Origin: Isoetes taiwanensis
Lineage: Eukaryota > Streptophyta > Lycopodiopsida > Isoetales > Isoetaceae
Assembly: GCA_021234155.1 (NCBI GenBank)
Contig: JAJEKV010000004.1
Span: 25,833,831-25,897,830, forward strand
Length of the DNA: 64,000 nt
Direction: 5' to 3'
Positions 55,951-64,000 of this stretch are shown here, piece after piece. How positions within the stretch are numbered: the stretch's first letter is position 1; every line of letters starts with the position of its first letter. Made by a program: the position numbers and the translations under genes. Below the pieces are notes generated by a model, which was not told the origin of the DNA, searched no databases, and saw nothing but the letters and a program-made list of their open reading frames with translations.

Positions 55951-56276
55951 AATCTTAATTTACTTGCTTTGATGTAGCCTTTTCTATTCTGCTTTTGCTT
56001 ACAGTATTATACATGTAAATGAGGTTTATGGGGTCATCTACTTGCTCTTGGAAGTATTTCATGTATATTATGTGATATATATGTACATAGTGTAAGGATG
56101 TAAGATTAAATGTAATCTTAGTTTACTTGCTTTGATGTAGCCTTTTCTGGCCTGTTTTACTTAATGTATTATACATGTAAATGAGGTTTATGGGGTCATC
56201 TACTTGCTCTTGGAAGTATTTCATGTATAATATGTGATATATATGTATATAGTGTAAGGATGTAGGATTAAATGTG
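55951..56276. repeat. Tandem duplication of a 163-bp unit
   Basis: A block starting ATCTTAATTTACTTGCTTTG at about 55951 recurs 163 bp later (from about 56114). Shared text includes GAGGTTTATGGGGTCATC and TTGGAAGTATTTCATG, and a handful of differences separate the copies. Confidence 0.85.
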
Positions 56277-56399
56277 CTATAAATTGATACTATACATAAT
56301 CTATCACACATATGTATCGAATATGTACAATTCAATCAAATCTTTTACATGTACAACCGATATGTACCGGTATACATAGTATTTCTTACTTATGTAATT

Positions 56400-58310
56400 G
56401 GATATGTAAGGTATTCAATGCACGCCTTCTCCAACTTACCTATTTTCTTTTGCAATGTGCAGCCGAAATGTATGAGCGCTTTGTGGAGGAATCGAATCCG
56501 TGATGTTGGTATTAGAATGTTTGAATACCTGAAACCAAGTTGCATAAGGAAATTGAAGGAGAGAAACACTTGTCAAGTGTCAAGCATGAACAAGCGAGAG
56601 AATTCGTAAAAGCTTTCAACTCTATGAGGCAGAAAGTTTCACATAAATTGCGCTTGTAATTGTGATGTATATGTTTGTTGGTACACATGATGGGGTTTGT
56701 CGCACAAAAAGCTTACATTTTGTAATGTTAGCACTCTTTGGAGAGAAATGGTTTGCCAAAAAGAGGAAAGGGAAGAGTGGCACAATCTGGCGTGCATAAG
56801 GGGGATTGTGAAAATGTGGTAAGCAAAAGATTCCTTATGTCCAAAAAGAGACTGATCGAATAATGAAGATGATGTTAAATGGCAAGCCATCGTTATATGG
56901 ACGAAGTCAAGGAAGGGCACTTCTAGAAGATTAAGATTGGTGGAGAAGCAAACGATGCTCCTTTCATGCTATCTCGCCATGTTTGATCACATGAAAAGTT
57001 TGAGCATCACAACTTTGCAGCTCATTGGCGTAAGCAAGGAATTTAGGAGAAGCATTCGAGTCCTAAGAGATGATTCGGTGATATCAGTAGTAGACTTTGC
57101 AGAAAATTACACATTGCAACCCTTCAAAGAAGTGCACCAACATTGGAATGCGCACCAGATCACTATTTTGGTACACATCACTCTCTTCAAGGTAAATGGT
57201 AAGTTGCGTAAGACCGTTCACTTATATGTTTCGATGATAGAAGTCATGACACACATTTTGTACAACATGCATTTCAACTTCATCTTCTTGGTGGTTGAAA
57301 GAGAATGGAGGATCTCACATGTATCATCTCGTGGTCGATGGTTGTGTTTGCTTTTCAGTTCAAATCCGGAAGATGATTCTACTTCATATCACGTGTACCA
57401 TTGTCGCTTTATGGCATTTGTGTACAATGGAATTTCTTCCGGAGGGCATGGGAAGGGGGAACATGATGGAGAGGTCGCCAAGGCCAAGCAACTCTTGGCC
57501 ATGAGCAAAGAAGAGAGCATGGGATTGAAATAAAGGGTGCTCATGATGCCCGTGTTTTTTGAGAAACAAGAAATCTCAAGTTCGTGAGAGTATTTGGAAG
57601 TGAAGGAGGCCGAGATTGACAAAGTCAAAGCCATTTGATGTGCAACCCCTTCCCCGATGTCCAAAAGTCAATCGTGGTATCTTCCATAAGTCCCGAGGAC
57701 CCAACCTTCGATGGTTAGACCACTATCTTGTTTTTGCAAAGGTCGCATAAACTTTGAATGGCGTGCATGTGAGTCTATTCAATACCTGTGGAAAGTGGAC
57801 ATTGAAGAAGCTAGTCCCATGCGCACATCTTTGAAGGTACGTAATTGGAATCGAACCGCAATGTTTGCAAATGAGGTAGAGGAGTTACATGATGTGATAC
57901 GCTTTGGTGATAATTTTGCTTCTTTGCTCTTCCTGGTAATGAGGAAGATGTGCCATACTATGTTCTTGCTTGCACTAGAGTAAAGCATGTATTGGATCAA
58001 AGCAATCATTGATGATTACAAGAATGAGCATCATGCGAGGGACGCACCATATCACCTTACTATTATCGAAATTGCCAAGTTGCCATAACAAATATAAGTC
58101 GTTGGATGATAGAGAAGCATTGGTGCCGATTAGAGTTGGAGCTAAAATTTCCCATGAAGAAGATAAATCCACCGGGGTTAAAGGTGCTAGTGCGGCTTTT
58201 GCATTGTCGATGATGTGCATGAGATGTTGCTAGAAGTCTTCCCCAAAATGGTGGATGCCTTGGATTAGGTGAAGGCTTTGAATTTGGCAAATGCTTTGTA
58301 TTGTGTTACT
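56400..58310 (+). pseudogene. Transposase-like pseudogene (DFAENY / HGKGEHDG family)
   Basis: Ordered plus-strand blocks in shifting frames outline one large protein. A Cys-containing segment reads EWHNLACIR then GDCENVVSKRFLM (56774-56845). Next comes an open frame 56937-57533 with VVDFAENYTLQPF (57087-57125), HQHWNAHQITILVHIT and, one frame over, VSMIE...SDDRSHD-like sequence (about 57230). VVDGC then FQFKSGR follow (about 57328-57370), and finally SSGGHGKGEHDG (about 57436-57470). A further part at 57711-58010 includes IRFGDNFASLLF and a VPYYVLACTRVK register. Three Asp-containing blocks in this order suggest an RNase H-fold DDE transposase, similar in spelling to uncharacterised transposon-type proteins of animals. 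The assignment rests on remembered motifs. At least four frameshifts show it is dead. Confidence 0.6.
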
Positions 58311-58795
58311 TTTTGAATTGAATTGAATTTTTGTAAAGTGGTTTGTACCGTGGTGAACTACCCGGTTTGTAAAATATAGCATGGAACATGTTGAAGTTCA
58401 AATTGTAGACAAGTGCAAAAGGTACACATAATTATATTTTGGAGCAAATAGTACAAAGGTACACACTTAATAACTTAAGAAGCGTGCCTAATCACTATGT
58501 CATTTGGAACACAATATCTCAAGATTATCATTGCATCATGCACTTTTCTTCCAACGGCTTTTGATTTACATATGTGCTACAGCCCAGTAGCACTTGCCGC
58601 TGGGCATTCTCCGCTATTGGAAGGTCGGGTCCACCCTATTGGTCGATCAACTACTGCGCAAAGGATGGTCTCCCCAAGGATTATGTAGTAAACCTTGGAC
58701 CGCAAGTAGATTTAGCAAATTGCTTCGAGTATCCGATCATTGATTCTCTCAACCATTTCAAAGCTCGGAAGCATGGTACTCAACAAGAGAATGGG
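58311..58795. other. Interval between the transposase relic and GACGTC cluster
   Basis: No gene recognised. A plus-strand frame from 58574 runs into the GC-rich block, but its sequence carries no motif. Confidence 0.35.
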
Positions 58796-58799
58796 CTTT

Positions 58800-59070
58800 T
58801 AGCGACGTGGGTCGACGTCCTCGCGACGCGACGTCGCAAAGATGTGACCGCGACGACGACGAATGCGCAAAGACGTGACCTGGCCACGCCAATTGCGACG
58901 CCACGCCGCAGAGGACGCCGCTATGCGACGCCCAACACGACGTTGATCGCCCCACACGCCGACACACGCGACGTCTACGACCACGTCGCATCGCGTGCGT
59001 CACTTTTTTGCGACATGACGTCGCGTGCGACGTGACGTCGCGCGGGACGTCTGCTGGACGTCTAGTGTAC
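58800..59070. repeat. GACGTC-rich CpG block, left of the tandem array
   Basis: About 270 bp unusually dense in CGACG, GACGTC and GTCGC words (for example GCGACGCGACGTCGC and GACGTGACGTCGC). GC and CpG content far exceeds the AT-rich neighbours. Open frames here reflect the lack of stop codons in such sequence. The same vocabulary reappears at 63846-63895, beyond the tandem array. Confidence 0.7.
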
Positions 59071-61160
59071 TTTGTTTGCCCGCCCGCCGCCAGGGCCTTC
59101 TCGGAGAGGACTTTTGGGGCAAGCTTTGCCTGATGGTTTTTAGGGTCCGTGCTTGGCGCCAACACCCCCTACGCTGCCAAGACACGGCGCAAGGTCCTAG
59201 TCGAATCGGACAAGGATAGAGCCTCAAAAAACGTAAACCCTATGAGTTGCCAGGTTCTAGTGCAGGGTTTGGCGCTTTGGGTGCCGGTGAGTTTTGGTCT
59301 TTTGCACTTGGGACTTGGCCGATAAGATGCGCTTGAGAACGCCGGGCAAGGGAACCGGAATGGAGTTTGGACTGCATCTCCTCCCTTGTGGCGCTTAGAA
59401 GTAAAGGGCGCCTTTTGCAAAGCAAGACATTCATAAATTTGTAATTAATGCATAGTACGGAATTAAATGGATTTTTGTCTAGCAAGCCTCCTAAGTCATC
59501 GCTTAACATACCAGCTTTTCAAAATTTGGGACAAGGTTTGGATCAAAGCGTTTGCATTAGAACGGTCCGGGTACCGTTGTTGGCAGCCGAAAGCTGGCAC
59601 ACTTGCCCAAAGTCAAACAAGGCGGACGCTTCCAAAGTCAGCCTCATTAGAGGGGAGAGTCCTGAACCCCAAGAGGCGAGCCCCAAAAATTCTACCGAGA
59701 TAGCCTTTCGGCGGCTCCCCGGGGTCAGTATGCTAAAGACCACACTCCCCGATCTCGGTTCCCTATCCCAATCGTTGAATCCCCTTTGTTCAAGGGCCCT
59801 CGCCGATAAGGTCCAAAAATCCAACATCCGTCCGGGAGAACTTATCAAACCGCCGAAGCGCCCGCTGGGCCTCAATCGTAGAAACCTGATGTTTTTGTCG
59901 TTCGACATTGCGGAAGCTCCTAATGGCGATTACGACTCGCCACATTGTCCGAGGTCAATTACCCTAGAGACCAAGTTGCGGTCAGTTTTGGCAAAAAGAA
60001 AGAAACACTTACGCCCACGCAAAGATTCGACGACCACCTCCTAGGCCAATTGACTACGAGTGTGTTGGACATGAGATAGTTTGACGCTTCCCTCGAAGGG
60101 GTGGTCTTCGGCCATGAAACTTGGTCCCCTGTGGCAATGTCGACGCTCAGAGTCCATTGGCGAGCCGAATCACGATTCTCGGAGAGGGGAAGTAGCCCGT
60201 CCCGGCGCGAGGCCTTCTGGAGAGGACTTTGGGGCAAGTCGCCTGATGGTTTTTAGGGTCCATGCTCAAGGCGTCAACACCCCCCCTACGCCAAGACACG
60301 GGCCAAGGTCCTAGGTCCTAGTCGACCCCACAAGGATAGAGCCTCCTCTCAAACGAAAACCCCATGAGTTGCCGTGTTCTAGCGGGGTTTTGCGCTTTTG
60401 GGTGCCGAAGTTTGGTCTTTGCTCTTGGGACTTGGTCGATAAGATGCGATTGAGAACGCCGGCAAGGGGAACCGACGGAATGGAGTTTGGATCCGTACTC
60501 CTCCAGACGCTTTAGAAGTAAAGGGCGTTTGCAAAGGGCAAGACATTCAAAATTTGTAATTAATGCATAGTACGGAATTAAATTCGACTTTTTTGTCAGT
60601 GACTTCCTAAGTCATCGCCAACATACGCCGGTTTTCAAAATTTCTGACAAGGTTTAGATCAAAGTGTTTGCATTAGAACGGTGCAGCTCCTGTTGTTGGG
60701 CAGCGAAGCCGGCAATACTTTGCCAAGTCAAACAAGGCCAAAGTGGACCTTGCAAGGCCGCCTCATTAGAGGGGAGAGTCCGAACCCCAAGAGGCGCCCC
60801 AAAATTTCCCGAGGGTAGCCTTTCCCCGGCACTCCCGGGGCCGTATGCTAAAGACCACACTCGGATCTGGTTCCCCTATCCGACCGCTGAATCCTTCGTT
60901 CAAGGGCCCCGCTCGATAAGGTCCAAAAATCCAACATCCGGCCCCGAGAACTTATCAAACCGCTTGAAAGCCCCTGCGGGTCGCCGTGTAGAAACCAAAG
61001 TGTTTTGTCGTTCGGACATTGCGGGAGGTTCTAATGGCGATTCGACCGCCACATCGTCCGGGAGGCGAAATTACCCTAGAGACCAAGTTGCACCCGGCCG
61101 GTTTTGCAAAAAGAAAGAAACACTTACGCCCTACGTTTCGATGCCACCTCCTAGGCCAAT

Positions 61161-61464
61161 TTTATTCTCTATAGAATGAAATAGATAATCTATGGCTAAC
61201 ATAGTTTAATATTATAAATTACTTCGAAAACAAATTTCACTGAAATTTTATTTGGATCGATTGATAGATAGAAAAATGAAAACATTCTGTTATGAAGTCC
61301 AACGAAAAGATTCTTCTCGGAGCAGCGGGATTTGAACCCACGACCTCCATCACCCCAAGATGATACGCTACCTAGCTGCGCTATGCTCCGTTACAACAGA
61401 ATAATTCATTATAATATTCTAATTAGAAAAAACATGAGGTGGTGAGGGATCCGGCATGCGAGGC
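61161..61464 (-). mobile_element. Plastid DNA insertion (NUPT) within array unit 2
   Basis: A 304-bp AT-rich block present only in the second unit. In units 1 and 3 GGCCAATT runs straight into ACTACGA. It carries a complete plastid-type tRNA-Pro(GGG) gene and plastid-like AT-rich intergenic sequence. The last about 30 bp (GGTGAGGGATCCGGCATGCG) are GC-richer and may be junction filler. No target duplication is evident, as is usual for end-joined organelle DNA. Confidence 0.7.
61317..61390 (-). tRNA. trnP-GGG: tRNA-Pro (GGG), plastid type
   Basis: The minus strand gives a 74-nt cloverleaf with perfect acceptor stem CGGAGCA/TGCTCCG, D-arm TAGCGCAGCTAGGTAGCG, anticodon stem TCATC/GATGG around loop TTGGGGT (anticodon GGG), T-arm with TTCAAAT loop, and discriminator A. 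The sequence is of plastid type. Plastid trnP-GGG is known from gymnosperms, ferns and bryophytes but is missing from angiosperm plastids. In the nucleus it is probably not expressed as a plastid tRNA. Confidence 0.85.
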
Positions 61465-63508
61465 ACTACGAGTGTGTTGGACATGAGATAGTTTGACGCC
61501 TTCCCTCGAGGGGTGGTCTTACACCCGCGAAACTTGGTCCCCGTGGCAATGTCGGCGCTCGAGTCCATTGGCGTAGCCGAATCACGATTCGAGAGGGAAG
61601 TTGCACGTCCCGTCGCCAGCCCTTCTGAGAGGGACTTTTGGGGCAAGCTGCTTCCGGATGGTTTTTAGGGTCCGCGGCTCAAGGCCAACACCCCCTCTAT
61701 GTCAAGACACGGTGAAAAGTCCTAGTCGAATCGACAAGGATAGAGCCTCAAACGTAAACCCTATGAGTTGCCGTGGTCTAGCAGTTTGCGTTTTGGGTGC
61801 CGAAGTTTTGGTCTTTTGCTCTTGGGACTTGGCCGATAAGATGCAGATTGAGAACGCTGAAGCAAGGGGAACCGACGGAATGGAGTTTGGATCTGCACTC
61901 TCCCGTTGCCAGGCGCTTAGGAAGTAAAGGGGCGCCTTTTGCAAAAGTGCAAGACATTCATAAATTTGTAATTAATGCATAGTATGGAATTAAATTCTGA
62001 TTTTTGTCAGCAGGCTTCCTAAGTCATCGCCAACATACGTGTCAGTTTTCAAAATTTCGGACAAGGTTTAGATCAAAGTGTTTGCATTAGAACGGTCCGG
62101 GCAGCTGATGTTGTTAGCAGCCGAACACACTTGCCCAAAGTCAAACAAGGCCCGAGGACCTTGCAAGGCCGCCTCATTAGAGGGAGAGTCCAACCCCAAG
62201 AGGCGAGCCCCAAAAATTTCCGAGGTAGCCTTTCCGGCAAATCACTCCCTCGGGGCCGTATGCTAAAGACCACACTCGGATCTCGGTTCCCCTATCCCAC
62301 CGCTGAATCCTTCGTTCAAGGGCCCCGCTCGATAAGGTCCAAAAATCCAACATCCGTCCGGGAGAACTTATCAAACCGCTGATGCATTCTCGGCGGGTCG
62401 ATGGTGTAGAAACCAAAGTGTTTTGTCGCTCGGACATTGCGAGGGCTCGGAATGGCGATCGACTTACGCCACATCGTCTGGGGAGGTCGAAATTACCCTA
62501 GAGACCAAGTTGCATGGTCGGTTTTGCAAAGAAAGAAACACTTCACGCCCCACGCTGCGATTCGGCGCCCACCTCCCGGGCCAATTACTACGAAAGTGTG
62601 TTGGACATGAGATAGTTTGACGCTTCCCTCCGAGAAGGGGGTGATCTTCGCCAACGAAACTTGGTCTCCGTGGTAATGTCGGCGTTCCGGAGTCCATTGG
62701 CGAGCCGAATCATAATTCGGAGGGGGAAATTGCCCGCGTCGCCGGGGCCTTCGGAGAGGACTTTTGGGGCAAGCCGCTTCGGGTGGTTTTAGGGTCCGTG
62801 CTCGTCAACACCCCCTCTAACGCCAAGACGCCAAGGTCCTAGTCGAATCGACAAGATAGAGCCTCAAACGTAAAACCTATGAGTTGCCGTGTTCTAACAG
62901 GGGTTTGCGTTTTGGGTGCCAAGTTTTGGTCTTTTGCACTTGCGACTTTTGCCCGATAAGATGTAGTTGAGAACGCGAAGCAAGGGGAACTGACGGAATG
63001 GAGTTTGGATCAGTATTCCTCCGTTGTGGCGGTTAGAAGTAAAGGGTAGCTTTTACGGTAGCAAGACATTCATAAATTCGTAATTAATGCATAGTATGGA
63101 ATTAAATTCTGATTTTTTTGTCGACCCGAGGCTGCCTATGTCATCGCCAACATATGTGGCCAGTTCTCAAAATTTTCGGACAAGGTTTAGATCAAAGTGT
63201 TTGCATTAGAACGGTCCCGGCAACTGTTGTTGGGCGTGAGCCGGCACACTTGCCCAAGTCAAACAAGGCCGAGGACCTTGCAAGGCCGCCTCATTAGAGG
63301 GGAGAGTTCAACCCGGGGGCGAGCCCCAAAAGTTTCCCCGAGGCGACCTTTCCTGGTAGCTCCCCCTGGAGGGCATACGCTAAAGACCACACTCCCCGGA
63401 TCTGGGTTCCCCTATCCAGACCATTGAATCCTTCGCTCAAGGGCCCTCGCTCGATAAGGGCCAAAAAATCCAACATCCGTCCCCGAGAACTTATCAAATC
63501 GCCACCCC

Positions 63509-63744
63509 CTGTGCTCAAACATGCCACCCCTGGCTTAAACATCCGTTCAGTAGTAGTAGCAATAGAAGATTGGTTAAATCCTAATGTGATTTTGATCAGA
63601 TATATGGCTTCTGGAATGTCCAAATTAGCATAAGGACAAACTTTCATGACCATCGGATGAAAAAAAGGCACCAAAAAATTAAAAAGTGTTAGGCGCCGCT
63701 ATAACAAAATACGTCAGCGGACACGCGTCGATGACATTAAACCA
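63509..63744. other. Unique sequence after the array
   Basis: Short stretch without a gene. Similarity to the array ends near 63508. Confidence 0.4.
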
Positions 63745-63845
63745 GAGTATATCGATTTTTGAAATCGATTTTGAAATCGAGATATCGATTTTGAAATCGA
63801 TATCAAAATCGATATATCGATTTCAAAATCGATATATCGATTAAA
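63745..63845. repeat. ATCGAT palindromic cluster
   Basis: About ten ATCGAT words occur in 100 bp, arranged as alternating ATCGATTTTGAAATCGAT and ATCGATATATCGAT palindromes, so each strand can fold into several nested hairpins. Confidence 0.9.
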
Positions 63846-63900
63846 ATTACGTCGCATGCGACGTCAGCGACGTCGCATCGCGACCAGGCGTCTTTTTATC
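63846..63900. repeat. GACGTC-rich block, right of the array
   Basis: ACGTCGCATGCGACGTCAGC and GACGTCGCATCGCGACC repeat the vocabulary of the block at 58800-59070. The block contains the palindrome GTCGCATGCGAC. Confidence 0.75.
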
Positions 63901-64000
63901 CATTACGGCCGTCTTTTTCCGGACCATTCCTAGGCTTCCTTCTATCGACTATTTTGGGCGATCTTGGCTACGACCTTTGAACGACTTGCAAAGCACTCTT

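Larger units (their letters stand above)
59078..63508. repeat. Tandem array of about 1.1-kb units, four copies
   Basis: The landmark CCTTCTxGGAGAGGACTTTTGG occurs at 59096, 60213, 61621 and 62748, giving intervals of 1117, 1408 and 1127 bp. The long interval contains a 304-bp insertion. Each unit includes an AT-rich part with ATTAATGCATAGTA and a GC-rich part with CAAGAGGCGAGCCCC. The fourth unit is truncated at about 63508. Units differ by many indels. No unit has a consistent open frame, so the longer frames in one unit (for example 59448-60044) are probably not genes. It resembles satellite or decayed array DNA of unknown origin. Confidence 0.88.

Noticed and set aside
58574-59035. 153-codon frame reaching into the GACGTC block
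   Set aside because: Openness comes from the stop-poor CGACG composition. The peptide is low-complexity Arg/Thr/Ala without homology I can name.
59448-60044. 198-codon frame in the first array unit
   Set aside because: The same region in the other three units is frameshifted, so the frame is not conserved and is more likely chance openness in GC-rich repeat sequence.
61321-61390. tRNA-Pro with anticodon TGG
   Set aside because: Shifting the anticodon loop to CTTGGGG gives TGG but breaks the 5-bp anticodon stem. The loop TTGGGGT with anticodon GGG pairs better and fits the plastid trnP-GGG gene.
58800-63900. CRISPR array
   Set aside because: Units are over 1 kb with no short repeat-spacer pattern, and the context is a plant nuclear genome.

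Overview
The window looks like nuclear DNA of a seed plant with a large, repeat-swollen genome, most likely a gymnosperm. It holds plant-type genes (an alpha-expansin, an FHA-domain gene and a PPR fragment) spread thinly among old, frameshifted Ty1/copia, Ty3/gypsy and LINE copies. It also holds a plastid-type tRNA-Pro(GGG) insertion, and that plastid gene is kept in gymnosperms and other non-angiosperm land plants but lost from angiosperm plastids. The lineage is an inference and the species cannot be read from the sequence. Layout: 1-3.5 kb carries a broken copia copy. A 5'-truncated L1-type LINE with an exact target duplication lies at 5.70-7.35 kb. A three-exon alpha-expansin on the minus strand (8.14-9.29 kb) has stop codons in exon 1. 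Unidentified exon-like pieces occupy 10.2-12.2 kb, next to a tRNA-Leu(UAA) gene, a MITE-like inverted-repeat element and a tangle of duplicated segments up to 13.9 kb. A complete chromodomain-bearing gypsy element (14232-22317, TSD ACGGT) follows, then the 3' end of a copia element with its LTR. A non-L1-type LINE starts at about 24.3 kb and is split by a second, 13.2-kb gypsy element (26442-39617, TSD ATAAC); the LINE resumes on the other side and ends near 41.6 kb. Further right are an antisense L1 fragment, two related GC-rich foldback segments (43.0-43.5 and 48.3-48.9 kb) enclosing a PPR pseudogene and 3 kb of unassigned sequence, the FHA gene (49.15-49.73 kb), a tRNA-Ala(UGC)-like gene, and a poorly resolved AT-rich stretch. 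A decayed transposase-like gene with DFAENY and HGKGEHDG signatures covers about 56.4-58.3 kb. The right end is a tandem array of about 1.1-kb units (59.08-63.5 kb), bordered on both sides by GACGTC-rich DNA. One unit alone has been invaded by the plastid fragment carrying tRNA-Pro(GGG). There is no operon-like organisation. Apart from the tRNA genes and possibly the FHA gene, nearly everything recognisable is a mobile element or a pseudogene. The two LTRs of each gypsy element, which were identical at insertion, differ by many short indels. This means either that the insertions are old or that the consensus carries indel errors, so single frameshifts should be read with care.
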